64,000 nucleotides of DNA from Bacillus sp. FJAT-14578 (lineage in GTDB: Bacteria; Bacillota; Bacilli; Bacillales; Bacillaceae_H). The stretch lies in contig NZ_KI632505.1 of NCBI RefSeq assembly GCF_000504165.1, positions 1 to 64,000 of the forward strand. Direction: 5' to 3'. A program made the translations under genes and the position numbers. Numbering within the stretch: position 1 is the first letter of the stretch; each line of letters begins with the position of its first letter. Below, piece by piece: positions 33,943 through 43,589 of this stretch. Under the pieces are notes generated by a model. That model saw nothing but the letters and a program-made list of their open reading frames with translations, was not told the DNA's origin and did no database searches.

Positions 33943-34563
33943 CTATTTTTCGTTGATTAAGTCTAAAAAATGCTTCAAAATTCTAGCGGTCAATCCCCAG
34001 ATGACTTTATCTTCATAGAAATAGAAATACTCGTCCATCGTTCGGGTTTGCCAGTTATAGTTTGTTCCCCCTGCAATTAAATGAAACGGAAAGTTTTGCT
34101 CCGGTTCTGTTTTAAAACGGATGGTGTACCGTTCTGGCTGGGACTGTTTGAAAAAAGATAGCGGGACAGTGAAAATTTCCGCTACTTCAGCAGGATTGGG
34201 TTGGATGTTTTCGGCATCCCGAATCACTCCGACATATGGATGGATAATCGTTCCAAATGGGGAAACCATGTAGTCCAATGAGGAAACATCGATAATGCTT
34301 TCTTTTTTGATTCCGAGCTCTTCGGACGTTTCGCGAACAGCGGTGTGCTGTTCATCTCGATCGCTTTCATCCACTTTTCCTCCTGGGAAGCATATTTCGC
34401 CCGGTTGTCGCCTCATATCAAATGAGCGAACTTCAAATAACACGTGAATGCCATCCTGTTTTTCAATGAGCGGCACCAACACAGCAAACTTTGAGAATGT
34501 TTCCCCTCCTAAAATGCCGGGGGTTCGATTACTGAGTTTGGCCGTCAGTTTTTTTATTTCCAT
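33943..34563 (-). CDS. Nudix hydrolase, CoA pyrophosphatase (NudL/YeaB-like)
   Basis: A 206-residue enzyme. The Nudix box is GGKVDESDRDEQHTAVRETSEELG, here with the full GX5EX7REUXEEXGU spacing. Upstream lies the NudL-type stretch RRQPGEICFPGGK, and Tyr/Phe-rich YFYFYEDKVIWGLTARIL near the end is typical of the CoA-cleaving subfamily. It would hydrolyse CoA to phosphopantetheine and 3',5'-ADP. The ATG at 34563 behind GGGGTGAT was chosen. It follows the ABC exporter genes closely and may be cotranscribed. Confidence 0.85.
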   Translation of the reverse strand: MEIKKLTAKLSNRTPGILGGETFSKFAVLVPLIEKQDGIHVLFEVRSFDMRRQPGEICFPGGKVDESDRDEQHTAVRETSEELGIKKESIIDVSSLDYMVSPFGTIIHPYVGVIRDAENIQPNPAEVAEIFTVPLSFFKQSQPERYTIRFKTEPEQNFPFHLIAGGTNYNWQTRTMDEYFYFYEDKVIWGLTARILKHFLDLINEK

Positions 34564-34598
34564 CTTATCACCCCTCATGCAGTCTGTCGTTCTCCTTA

Positions 34599-36431
34599 TC
34601 ATTGTACACGCTCTGTTAAGTGACTATGATACAAGCCATAATAAATCCCCTTTTGTTGAAGCAGCTCTTCATGCGTTCCCATTTCTTCAAGTCTTCCGTT
34701 TTCTAAAACAAGAATTTTATCCGCTTTTTGAATCGTATTGAGCCGATGGGCGATGACAAAGCTTGTTCGGCCGCGCATCAAGCGTTGCAAAGCATCTTGT
34801 ATGTGCAATTCCGTGATGGTGTCGATGCTGCTTGTTGCTTCATCCAAAATCAAAATGGAAGGATCGGCGAGCAATGCCCTTGCAATGGAAAGAAGCTGTT
34901 TTTGACCTTGGCTGATGCCGCTCCCGTCTTGCTTCAACATCGTATCATATTGTTGCGGAAGTTTCCGGATAAAGGAATCCGCATTGGCAAGCCGCGCCGC
35001 TTCTTCTATTTCCCGGTCGGTTGCTTCAAGTCTTCCGTAGCGGATATTTTCACGAATGGTCCCTTCAAACAGGAAGGGATCTTGCAGGACAAAGCCCATA
35101 TGACCGCGAAGATTTTCCCGTTTAATGGTCCGAATATCATGTCCATCAATGAGAATACTGCCGAAATCCGGTTCATAGAAACGCGAAAGCAAGTTGATGA
35201 TCGTCGTTTTTCCGGCCCCTGTCGCTCCCACTAAAGCAACGGTTTCACCTGGAGAAGCATGAAAGTGAATATTTGTAATCGTGTCCCGCTCTTTTTCATA
35301 CGAGAACGACACATGGCGAAACTCCACCTCTCCCTTCATTTCCTTTAGTGAAACCGCCTTTTCTTCCTCTTCTCTCTCTTCTTGCTCATCCAGCACTTCA
35401 AATACCCTTTCCGCCCCTGCCACAGCTGAAAGCAGTGTATTGAATTGATTCGCAAGATCATTGAGAGGACGTGTGAATTGTCTTGAGTATTCCACGAATA
35501 TGACGATCGTTCCAATTGAAATCATGTCTTTGAGAGCCAATACCCCTCCGGCTCCCGCAATAATCGCAAAACTTAAATTGTTGAGGACATTCATCAGCTT
35601 AGGGATAAAGCCCGCATATGTTTGAGCCCAATATCCGGATGCTTTCAATTGTTCGTTTTTCATCATAAATTCAGCCATCACTTTTTCTTCTTGGGAAAAG
35701 GTTTTGACGATTCGCTGGCCTGAAATCGTTTCTTCGATGAATCCGTTTATAGCCCCTAAATTTTGCTGCTGTTGTTTATATAAAATGCCTGTCCTTTTCG
35801 TAATCCATCTCATTCCCGCAAACATCGCCGGAACAATAAAAAGGGTCAGAAGGGTCAAAAGCGGGCTTAGCCACAGCATGACGGCAATCGTTCCGATAAG
35901 TGTGAGAATACTGGAAAAAATTTGGATAACCGAACTGTTTAACGTTGAACTGACATTTTCAATATCATTCGTCACTCTGCTCATCAGTTCCCCATGCTGG
36001 CGCCGATCAAAAAAGGAAATCGGAAGTTGATGCAAATGGCGAAAGAGTTCGGTTCTCATGGAATAGACCGTTTTTTGGGCAATCGTAATCATCCCGATAT
36101 TTTGAATGAGTAAAGACGCTGTATACAATAAATAAATGAAGACTAAGCCAATCAAAAGCGTCAGCAAACCGCTGTGGTCTCTCGTGACAATATAGTCATC
36201 AATGGCTTTGCCCACTAAAAACGGACCAAGCAAGCCCAGAAAAGAACTGCAAACCACCAGTAAAAAAATGCCGGCTAAAAACCATCGATGCCTGGACAAA
36301 TAACGCCACAACCTTTTTAAAGTCCTCAGTGAATGTTTGGCTTTTTGAGGCTTTTTCTTATATGGAGCCTGTTCACTTCCTATTAAGGGCACTTTTTGAT
36401 AGCGGAAAGGCTCTTTCAGCTGCTTCAGCAT
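34599..36431 (-). CDS. ABC exporter half-transporter (YfiC-like)
   Basis: A 610-residue type IV exporter subunit: about 40 basic residues, six transmembrane helices (about 50-330), and a C-terminal ATPase with Walker A GATGAGKTT, Q-loop LQDPFLFEGT, signature ISQGQKQ and Walker B LLADPSILILDEATSSID. It overlaps the upstream exporter gene by 7 bp, so the two form a heterodimer as in B. subtilis YfiB/YfiC. The signature ISQGQ differs from LSGGQ in the partner, as expected for an asymmetric pair; the Walker B Glu (DEATSS) is kept here. Substrate unknown, probably a drug or lipid. Confidence 0.88.
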   Translation of the reverse strand: MLKQLKEPFRYQKVPLIGSEQAPYKKKPQKAKHSLRTLKRLWRYLSRHRWFLAGIFLLVVCSSFLGLLGPFLVGKAIDDYIVTRDHSGLLTLLIGLVFIYLLYTASLLIQNIGMITIAQKTVYSMRTELFRHLHQLPISFFDRRQHGELMSRVTNDIENVSSTLNSSVIQIFSSILTLIGTIAVMLWLSPLLTLLTLFIVPAMFAGMRWITKRTGILYKQQQQNLGAINGFIEETISGQRIVKTFSQEEKVMAEFMMKNEQLKASGYWAQTYAGFIPKLMNVLNNLSFAIIAGAGGVLALKDMISIGTIVIFVEYSRQFTRPLNDLANQFNTLLSAVAGAERVFEVLDEQEEREEEEKAVSLKEMKGEVEFRHVSFSYEKERDTITNIHFHASPGETVALVGATGAGKTTIINLLSRFYEPDFGSILIDGHDIRTIKRENLRGHMGFVLQDPFLFEGTIRENIRYGRLEATDREIEEAARLANADSFIRKLPQQYDTMLKQDGSGISQGQKQLLSIARALLADPSILILDEATSSIDTITELHIQDALQRLMRGRTSFVIAHRLNTIQKADKILVLENGRLEEMGTHEELLQQKGIYYGLYHSHLTERVQ

Positions 36432-38155
36432 GATGGCAGCACCTCCTTTCCGAACTGGGATTGGAAAATGGCCTGATAGAGCGCAGACTGTTCCAATAAT
36501 TGTTCATGGTTTCCTTGTACCAGCAGCTTGCCGTCCTCCAAAAGCAAAATGTTATCGGCCTTCATTGCCGTACTGATTTTTTGGGTGATGATCATCGTCG
36601 TACATGAATAGGTTCGGATCACTTGCAGCAAATTCGCTTCCGTTTTCATATCCAATGCGCTCGTGCTATCATCCAACAACAAAATTTTCGGGTTGCGGAC
36701 AAGCGCCCTCGCAATGGACAAACGCTGTTTTTGACCGCCGGAAAGATTGACCCCTTTTTGGTCCAATACAGTCTCATACTGTTTTGGAAGGGTAAGGATC
36801 GTGTCATGAATTTGGGCATCTTCTGCCGCTTTCCTTACTTCTTCCATGGAGGCGTCTTCTTTTCCCCATCTTATATTTTCGAGGACGGTTCCAGAAAACA
36901 GAAACGATTCTTGCGGTACAAAGCCGATACTTCTCCGTAATGGGGAGAGCTTGATTGTGTCAATCGGAAGATCATCGATGAGGATTTTGCCTTCATTCAC
37001 ATCATATAACCGGGGAATCAGCTGAAATAAAGAGGATTTTCCAGATCCGGTCGCCCCTAAAATGGCGGTCGTCGTCCCGGCCGGAACCGTGAACGAAAGA
37101 TTTTGCAAGACAGGAATCTCATTGCCCGGATAGTGAAACGACACTTGGTCAAACTCAATCTTGCCTTTCGCAACGGCGGGCATCGAATGAGCGGATTTGG
37201 CATCCGTCATCCCTTCTTTCGTTTCTAATACTTCGACAATACGGGAAGAAGAGGCTCTCGCACGTGAAAAAACCATAATGAGAAAGGAAAGAATTGAAAA
37301 GGCCGATGTAATGCGGAAGGCATAATTGACAATGGCCACGACTTCTCCGACCTGAGCTCGCCCGATGTAAACCTCCTTACTGCCGAACCAAAGAACGGCG
37401 ATAATGCTCAAATTCAAGACGAAGAGCAACATAGGCATCGTCGTTTCCATCACTTTCAACGCGGTAACCGTCCGATTTTTTAAGTGTTGACTCACAAGTG
37501 TAAATCGATCGATTTCATGCTGTTTCCGAAAAAAAGCTTTAATCAGCCTCATCCCCGTCAAGTTTTCGCGCATGATTCCATTGACGGTATCGACGTTTTC
37601 TTGAACCGATCGAAATAACAGCGCGCTTTTTTTCATCGCCCATACTAATAGGACGAAGATGACGGGGGCGGTCATGACGATCGCAAGGGCCAGTTTCGTA
37701 TTGACGATTAAAGCCATGACAAGGCCTCCTATGACCAGTAATGGAGCCCGAAGCATAATTCGCAGCCCCATAAAGACCGTTTGCTGGATTTGGGTCACAT
37801 CGCCGGTCATTCTTGTAATCAAAGATGACGTGGGAAAATCATTGAAATTGGAAAAAGAGAAGCCCTGTATTTTTGCGAATAACTCTTTTCTTACATCATA
37901 GCCAAATCGCTGGCTGACATGGGCGGCATAGAAAGAATTAAGAATTCCGACCATAAAAGCCGATAAGGAGAGGGCCATCATGATTCCTCCCCACTTCAAC
38001 ACAACACCCAAATCTTCTTTCACGATGCCTTCATCAATGATTTTCGCGATGAGTAAGGGCTGGCAAAGCTCAACGGCCAATTCCACTATCATAAAAAAGA
38101 GAGCGATGCCCATCGAAAACCGATATGGTTTAAGAAAACTCAGCATTTTTAGCAT
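36425..38155 (-). CDS. ABC exporter half-transporter (YfiB-like)
   Basis: A 576-residue exporter subunit with six transmembrane helices (about 15-310) and an ATPase domain: Walker A GATGSGKSS, Q-loop VPQESFLFSGT, signature LSGGQKQRLS and a degenerate Walker B LLLDDSTSALD in which the catalytic Glu is Asp. Together with TQKISTA in place of the usual AHR switch His, this marks the degenerate site of a heterodimeric exporter. First gene of the pair. The ATG has only a weak ribosome binding site. Confidence 0.88.
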   Translation of the reverse strand: MLKMLSFLKPYRFSMGIALFFMIVELAVELCQPLLIAKIIDEGIVKEDLGVVLKWGGIMMALSLSAFMVGILNSFYAAHVSQRFGYDVRKELFAKIQGFSFSNFNDFPTSSLITRMTGDVTQIQQTVFMGLRIMLRAPLLVIGGLVMALIVNTKLALAIVMTAPVIFVLLVWAMKKSALLFRSVQENVDTVNGIMRENLTGMRLIKAFFRKQHEIDRFTLVSQHLKNRTVTALKVMETTMPMLLFVLNLSIIAVLWFGSKEVYIGRAQVGEVVAIVNYAFRITSAFSILSFLIMVFSRARASSSRIVEVLETKEGMTDAKSAHSMPAVAKGKIEFDQVSFHYPGNEIPVLQNLSFTVPAGTTTAILGATGSGKSSLFQLIPRLYDVNEGKILIDDLPIDTIKLSPLRRSIGFVPQESFLFSGTVLENIRWGKEDASMEEVRKAAEDAQIHDTILTLPKQYETVLDQKGVNLSGGQKQRLSIARALVRNPKILLLDDSTSALDMKTEANLLQVIRTYSCTTMIITQKISTAMKADNILLLEDGKLLVQGNHEQLLEQSALYQAIFQSQFGKEVLPSC

Positions 38156-38482
38156 TCATAATCCTCCAAACTACAATCCTTAACAAAGAGATGAAACCGA
38201 ATGTCTCTCATCTTCTTATTTAAGGAGCTGTTTAAACAACCATGTTGATTTTCACCCTTTTCATCCCATTAAAATCAGTCAAAAATCAACAGTAGACTTT
38301 CATACAGCCTTTATGTAATTAAACATCTACTTACTTTAGTAAATTTTAACACAACTCCTGTTGGATATGAAAAAAGAGAGCTCGCGGCCCTCCTTTTAGC
38401 GTAACATGTTCGGTTCAAAGATAAAAAAGTATAATTTTTTCGATGAGTACTAATGTCTAGCTCCAGGCGCCTTGCACTTTTC
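38156..38482. other. Intergenic stretch, no gene
   Basis: AT-rich DNA with two TTGATTTT/AAAATCA-type short inverted segments near 38240-38290. A GTCTAGCTCCAGGCGCC word near 38455 resembles the AGCTGGACA ends of the dispersed repeats at 49-60 kb and may be a worn fragment of them. Confidence 0.4.
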
Positions 38483-39058
38483 TTATTTCAATACTTTTGC
38501 TGCATCTAAAACTTGTTCGGTCGACACGACTTCCCCGAATTCCCCGTGAAGCGAAGCAAGCGCCAATTGGTGAACCGTTTCGGCGTCATAACGTGTGACA
38601 CCGTCATACGATTCGCGTTCAAAGCAAGCCGTTGCGTCATGGACGACATAGACGCGATAGCCCAAATTACCGGCCATTCTGGCTGTCGTGGAAACACAGT
38701 GATTCGTCGTCAAGCCGACAATGACCAGGGTTTCATAACCGTTTGCTTTTAAATAGGAATCTAGTTCCGTTCCAATAAAACAGCTGTTCACAGATTTACG
38801 AATAAAATATTCATCTTCATTAGGTCCAAAGCCTTCTTGGAATTGAAACCCGGGATTTGCCGGATACAGCGGAGAATCCGGATTTTTTGAAGCATGCTGG
38901 ACATGGATAATCGGATAATCCTGTTTTCGCCATTCTTCTATGAGTGTCAGCATTTGCGTTTCGGCATGAGGGTTGTTTCGCTTTCCCCAAATGGACTGGT
39001 TGAACCCTTTTTGAACGTCAATCACGACTAATACAGGGCGGCTTTTGGTCATTATCAT
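38483..39058 (-). CDS. Isochorismatase-family cysteine hydrolase
   Basis: A 191-residue hydrolase with the family triad: Asp in VVIDVQKGF, Lys in FIRKSVNSCF and Cys in GLTTNHCVSTTARMAG. Members act on amides or esters such as nicotinamide or N-carbamoyl compounds. Third gene behind a YqcI-like protein and a cupin, within about 20 bp of the cupin gene, so probably one operon. Substrate unknown. Confidence 0.85.
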   Translation of the reverse strand: MIMTKSRPVLVVIDVQKGFNQSIWGKRNNPHAETQMLTLIEEWRKQDYPIIHVQHASKNPDSPLYPANPGFQFQEGFGPNEDEYFIRKSVNSCFIGTELDSYLKANGYETLVIVGLTTNHCVSTTARMAGNLGYRVYVVHDATACFERESYDGVTRYDAETVHQLALASLHGEFGEVVSTEQVLDAAKVLK

Positions 39059-39076
39059 CTAACATCCCTTCGACTT

Positions 39077-39388
39077 CTATTCTTTCAAAATCGAGATCAC
39101 ATACGTACATCCGCCTGGTCCGGCTTTTGATGAATGAACGGTATGTTTCGGCAAAAATATGCGGTCTCCCGCTTCACAAAGCGTCGTGTTGCCTTCAACA
39201 GTAAAATAAATCGACCCTTCCAACACATGTAAAATTTCATCCGTCGGATGCGTATGCGTCGGATGTTCATGATTGGAAACGTCGTGCTGCACTTCTACAT
39301 AACCCGTATCTTTCGGAAGCAATCCTTTCACTATTTCTTCAAGATGGCCGCCAACTCCTTTTTTAATATAAGCTTTTTTTATGTACAT
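39077..39388 (-). CDS. Cupin-domain protein
   Basis: A 103-residue single cupin barrel. Motif 1 is HEHPTHTHPTDEILHVLEG (metal His and Glu) and motif 2 is AGDRIFLPKHTVHSS. ATG 39388 follows AAAGGAG; three codons upstream another ATG lacks proper spacing. It overlaps the end of the YqcI-like gene by 26 bp. Either a small dioxygenase/isomerase or a binding protein. Confidence 0.8.
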   Translation of the reverse strand: MYIKKAYIKKGVGGHLEEIVKGLLPKDTGYVEVQHDVSNHEHPTHTHPTDEILHVLEGSIYFTVEGNTTLCEAGDRIFLPKHTVHSSKAGPGGCTYVISILKE

Positions 39389-40130
39389 GTTCAGCACTCC
39401 TTTTCACATGAAATGGGCATTTACTCAAACTGCTTTCATTGTCATCCCGTAAAAAATATTGCTGCCACTCTCGATTGGTCACACTGCCGTACCATCCTAA
39501 TGCAGGGTGCACTTCTACCTCGTCATATGTTTCAAGGCGCTCTCGAACCACCTTTTTCACTTGCTGTCCCATTTTTGTCTCTGCGCTGATTCCCTCAAAT
39601 ACCCAGCGTGGTTGAAACGTCATCATGAACGTTTCGCTGCGTCGGCTTTTTCGTTTTTCATGTGCCGGACTATTACAGACGACAAAAATCGGCTCCCCGT
39701 GAAAACAAAACTCCCACATCGGATCATTCGGGTCTTTCGGAATATGTGAGGGCCATTCTTTTTCATCAAGTTCATGTAAATAGTGCAGTGCATCCCAAAA
39801 TTGTTTTTCATATTGTTCCATCGTTTTCACGTATGGTTCCGGTTTAAAAAAGACGACGAACGAAGTATTTCGTCCAATGGTTCGAAACGTCTCCACATAC
39901 AGCCGTAAAGAAGCCGCAAATTGCTGAAGCGATGCGATTTCATAAAGAGAGCGGACAAACGCAAAACGGAGAAGGCCATTCTTAAAGCCCTCTACCCCTA
40001 ATACACATGGAAATGGATTCGTCTCTGATAACAAATCCTGTTCGAACTGGTTAAAAACGTTCTTTCCCCATGAGGGAATACGAGGAGAACGATCTATGTC
40101 AATTAAGGTATAAATCGATGGTGCCATCAT
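39363..40130 (-). CDS. YqcI/YcgG-family protein
   Basis: A 255-residue protein with the family core FPCVLGVEGFKNGLLRFAFV, VVFFKPEP, WDALHYLHELD and CFHGEPIFVVCNSPAH. These conserved Cys/His/Glu positions suggest an enzyme, but no reaction is known. The ATG at 40130 follows AAGGAGGGG. First gene of a likely three-gene operon with a cupin and an isochorismatase-like hydrolase. Confidence 0.8.
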   Translation of the reverse strand: MMAPSIYTLIDIDRSPRIPSWGKNVFNQFEQDLLSETNPFPCVLGVEGFKNGLLRFAFVRSLYEIASLQQFAASLRLYVETFRTIGRNTSFVVFFKPEPYVKTMEQYEKQFWDALHYLHELDEKEWPSHIPKDPNDPMWEFCFHGEPIFVVCNSPAHEKRKSRRSETFMMTFQPRWVFEGISAETKMGQQVKKVVRERLETYDEVEVHPALGWYGSVTNREWQQYFLRDDNESSLSKCPFHVKRSAEHVHKKSLY

Positions 40131-40375
40131 ACCACCCCTCCTTCTCTCCAACGTTACAATGTATGGTAAGGCGTTACAGATTATGAGTTTTTTATATGTA
40201 TGTTCTTGAGAGTCTGATAGATTTAAGATGTACCGGCGAATGTACGGCAGGATGAATCGGCGCGGAACGAAGGTAGAGAAAAAAGATCAGTGAAGTTTTA
40301 AGCTGCAACGAGGGTTCATACGATGTAATTAGGACAAGTGTCATGTAAAGGCAGGTGTGAACAGGATTGAATGAA

Positions 40376-41005
40376 ATGATCGTGATGGCCATCCATCAAA
40401 TGGTGCTGGGGATCAGCTTGGCGGCTCCCGTCGGACCCATCAATATCGAAATGATCAAGCGAGGCATTTCTCATGGCTTCTGGGCTTCCTGGCTGGTGGG
40501 GCTCGGGGGGATGTCAGCGGATATTTTATTTATGGTTGCCATTTTTTTAGGAATGGCTCCTTTTTTACAGCAGCCATTCGTTCAAATGATTTTGTATGCA
40601 ATGGGATTTTTTATGCTTGTGTATTTAGGCATTCAAAGCATCAAGCAATCCCTCCAGTCAACGCGCTTGATGGAACATGTGTCAGCCGGACAAGCCGGAA
40701 CCTCTTTTTTGACCGGATTAATGATTGCCGGTGCGAATCCCCTTAATATTTTGTTTTGGTTCGGCATTTACGGCTCCTCACTTGGAAGCATCATCAAAAC
40801 GGAGAACATGGTAATGTCTCTTATCTACAGCCTTTTGATCATTGCCGGCATCATGCTCTGGAATTTAAATATTGCCTTTACCGTTCATTTCACGAAGCAT
40901 TTATTAACCGACCGGATGATGAAAATCATTACGTTCACGGCCGGAATCATTTTAATGTACTTTGGCTTGAAATTTGGATGGGCTTTGTATGAATCGATCA
41001 TTTGA
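40376..41005 (+). CDS. LysE/RhtB-family amino-acid exporter
   Basis: A 209-residue protein with about six hydrophobic helices and the family start GISLAAPVGPINIEMIKRGI, then WLVGLGGMSADILFMV. Members export basic or neutral amino acids. The ATG at 40376, nine bases behind ACAGGA, is proposed; a TTG three codons upstream is possible. It stands alone, followed by a strong terminator shared with parC. Confidence 0.85.
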   Translation: MIVMAIHQMVLGISLAAPVGPINIEMIKRGISHGFWASWLVGLGGMSADILFMVAIFLGMAPFLQQPFVQMILYAMGFFMLVYLGIQSIKQSLQSTRLMEHVSAGQAGTSFLTGLMIAGANPLNILFWFGIYGSSLGSIIKTENMVMSLIYSLLIIAGIMLWNLNIAFTVHFTKHLLTDRMMKIITFTAGIILMYFGLKFGWALYESII

Positions 41006-41082
41006 ATCTGGGAAACAGATGGACGTAATGTGAAGAAAAGGTGACCGTGGTATATCTTAACCTTGCAGTTTTCTATTTAAAA

Positions 41083-41120
41083 GAAAATGGACTTGAAGCA
41101 GTATCTTCAAGTCCATTTTC
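41083..41120. terminator. Bidirectional terminator between lysE-type gene and parC
   Basis: AAAATGGACTTGAAG pairs perfectly with CTTCAAGTCCATTTT, with A and T runs outside. Confidence 0.85.
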
Positions 41121-41159
41121 CTTTTCGTTATTATATTGGTAATTGTACTGCATCCTCGT

Positions 41160-43589
41160 TTATGATGGTTGTTTGGCTTCTTTCCACATCGCGACGACAC
41201 TGCCCGCTTCATCTTGATCTAAAATGAATGATCCGTTGCTATATCGATCATTCGGTCTTAAAGCAGCAGGGTCGACTTGTTCGGTTACGAGCTTTTCCGT
41301 TTGGACCCATACTATCTCATTTTTAGAGACCATTTCAATTGCTGCTACTTCGTGAGGATTTTTTTTCACTTCACGAATCATGACCAATCCGCGTTTCGCT
41401 CTTGTTGTACGTTCAAATTCTTTCAGATTCATCTTTTTGATGGCTCCACGCTGTGTAACCATAATGACTTGGGTATTCTCCCCCTCCGGGAAGACTTTCC
41501 CGTTTACAACATAATCGCCTTCTTTTAAGTTGATGCCTTTTACACCGGCCGCTCTCGCACCGACAATATTGACGTCTTCTTCAGGGAACCATAAGCCGTA
41601 GCCCTGCCTTGTCGCTATAAAGACGTCTTGCTTTCCATCCGTCATATGAACATTGACGACTTCATCGTCTCCTTTTAAATTAATCGCCACAAGCGATCTT
41701 GAATAGCGCTGCGCCTTGTAATTCGCCAATTCCGACTTCTTGACCATCCCGTTTTTCGTAATGAATAACAGAAACTTCGCTTCTTCAAAGTTGGATACCG
41801 GGATGGCTTCGACAATCGTTTCTTCCTTATCAATCGGGACGATATTCGTCACATGCTGACCCATGTCTTTCCAGCGGATATCCGGAAGTTCATGGATCGG
41901 CATGAACAAGTAGTTTCCTTTATTCGTGAATAGCAGCAACGTATCCGTTGTGTTGATATCCAGTTTGGCAATGAGGCGATCGGTATCTTTCATGCCGAAA
42001 TCCTGACCATTAGAGGCGGCGTAAGAGCGAGGGCTCGTCCGTTTGACATATCCATCCTTCGTCACCGTTACGATCACGTCTTCTGAAGGGATCATCACCT
42101 CTAAGTTAATTTTGATTTCCTCAATTTCGGCTTCGATTTTAGCACGGCGTCCGTCGTTATATTGTTTTTTCACTTTGCGCAAATCGTTTTTAATGACGCT
42201 CAATAATTTCTTTTCGCTGCTTAAAATCGATTCAAGCTCTGCGATTTTATTCGCCAGTTCTTCCGCTTCTGCTTGTAAAGCCGTCACATCCGTATTTGTG
42301 AGGCGATACAACTGCAAGGAAACAATCGCTTCCGCCTGTGCTTCAGTAAACTCAAATTTGGCAATCAAATTATCTTTCGCATCGCGCTTATCTTTTGACG
42401 CACGAATGGCCGCAATCACTTCATCAAGAATCGATAATGCCTTGATTAAGCCTTCGACGATATGCTCACGTTCACGTGCTTTATTCAATTCAAACTGTGA
42501 ACGGTTCGTCACGACCTCACGCTGATGCTCGATATAGGCATCCAAAATGGACGTCAGGCTCATAAGTTTCGGGCGTTTCCTTGAAATGGCGACCATATTG
42601 AAGCTGTAAGGCACTTGCAAATCGGTGTTTTTATATAAATAGTTCAATACACCTTCTGCATTCGCATCTTTTTTCAGTTCGACCACTAACCGCAATCCGG
42701 TACGATCGGTTTCGTCCCTTACTTCGGCGATGCCTTCCACTTTACGGTCAAGGCGTAATTCATCCATCTTTTTCACCAAGTTGGCCTTATTCACTTCAAA
42801 CGGGATTTCAGTAACGACGATTTGCTGTTTACCGCCGCGGATGGATTCAATCTCCGCTTTTCCGCGAATGATGATTTTTCCTTTTCCCGTTTCATACGCT
42901 TTTTTAATGCCATCTACTCCCTGGATAATACCGCCCGTCGGAAAATCGGGGCCTTTTAACACCGTCATTAAGTCATCGACCGTACAATTCGGTTTATCCA
43001 TACGCATAATCGCTGCATCGATGACTTCACCCAACTGATGCGGCGGAATTTCCGTCGCATACCCGGCAGAAATCCCGGTCGATCCGTTGACGAGCAAGTT
43101 GGGAAACATCGCTGGAAGTACGACCGGCTCTTTGCTTGTGTCATCGAAGTTCGGGACAAATTCCACTGTCTGTTTATCGATATCACGCAATAATTCAGAA
43201 GCGATGGACGAAAGGCGCGCTTCCGTATAACGCATCGCAGCCGGCGGATCGCCGTCAATGCTTCCGTTGTTTCCGTGCATTTCAATTAACAGGTTGCGCA
43301 GCTTCCAATCCTGGCTCATACGCACCATCGCATCATAGACGGACGAATCACCGTGCGGGTGATAATTACCAATGACGTTCCCGACCGTTTTCGCCGATTT
43401 GCGGAATCCTTTATCATTTGTATTGCCGTCTACATGCATGGCATACAAAATACGGCGCTGCACCGGTTTTAATCCATCACGGGCATCCGGCAGCGCCCGC
43501 TCTTGAATGATGTACTTACTATATCGTCCAAAGCGGTCGCCAAGCACATCTTCAAGAGGCAAGTCCAAAAAGCGTTCTGTTTGTGTCAT
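41160..43589 (-). CDS. parC: DNA topoisomerase IV subunit A
   Basis: An 809-residue type IIA topoisomerase subunit that cuts and rejoins DNA to separate daughter chromosomes. The catalytic Tyr is in AAMRYTEARLS. The quinolone region reads NYHPHGDSSVYDAMVRM with Ser at the usual resistance position, so wild type there. The GyrA-box-like loops of the C-terminal propeller include DTLLLFTNKGNYLF and GYGLWFPEEDVNIV; there is no true QRRGGKG GyrA box, as expected for ParC. The start overlaps the parE stop by 4 bp. Confidence 0.95.
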   Translation of the reverse strand: MTQTERFLDLPLEDVLGDRFGRYSKYIIQERALPDARDGLKPVQRRILYAMHVDGNTNDKGFRKSAKTVGNVIGNYHPHGDSSVYDAMVRMSQDWKLRNLLIEMHGNNGSIDGDPPAAMRYTEARLSSIASELLRDIDKQTVEFVPNFDDTSKEPVVLPAMFPNLLVNGSTGISAGYATEIPPHQLGEVIDAAIMRMDKPNCTVDDLMTVLKGPDFPTGGIIQGVDGIKKAYETGKGKIIIRGKAEIESIRGGKQQIVVTEIPFEVNKANLVKKMDELRLDRKVEGIAEVRDETDRTGLRLVVELKKDANAEGVLNYLYKNTDLQVPYSFNMVAISRKRPKLMSLTSILDAYIEHQREVVTNRSQFELNKAREREHIVEGLIKALSILDEVIAAIRASKDKRDAKDNLIAKFEFTEAQAEAIVSLQLYRLTNTDVTALQAEAEELANKIAELESILSSEKKLLSVIKNDLRKVKKQYNDGRRAKIEAEIEEIKINLEVMIPSEDVIVTVTKDGYVKRTSPRSYAASNGQDFGMKDTDRLIAKLDINTTDTLLLFTNKGNYLFMPIHELPDIRWKDMGQHVTNIVPIDKEETIVEAIPVSNFEEAKFLLFITKNGMVKKSELANYKAQRYSRSLVAINLKGDDEVVNVHMTDGKQDVFIATRQGYGLWFPEEDVNIVGARAAGVKGINLKEGDYVVNGKVFPEGENTQVIMVTQRGAIKKMNLKEFERTTRAKRGLVMIREVKKNPHEVAAIEMVSKNEIVWVQTEKLVTEQVDPAALRPNDRYSNGSFILDQDEAGSVVAMWKEAKQPS

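Noticed and set aside
42043..42525. Long plus-strand frames across parC, parE, citB and the ABC genes
   Set aside because: They are antisense frames kept open by codon bias of real minus-strand genes; none has family motifs or a ribosome binding site.
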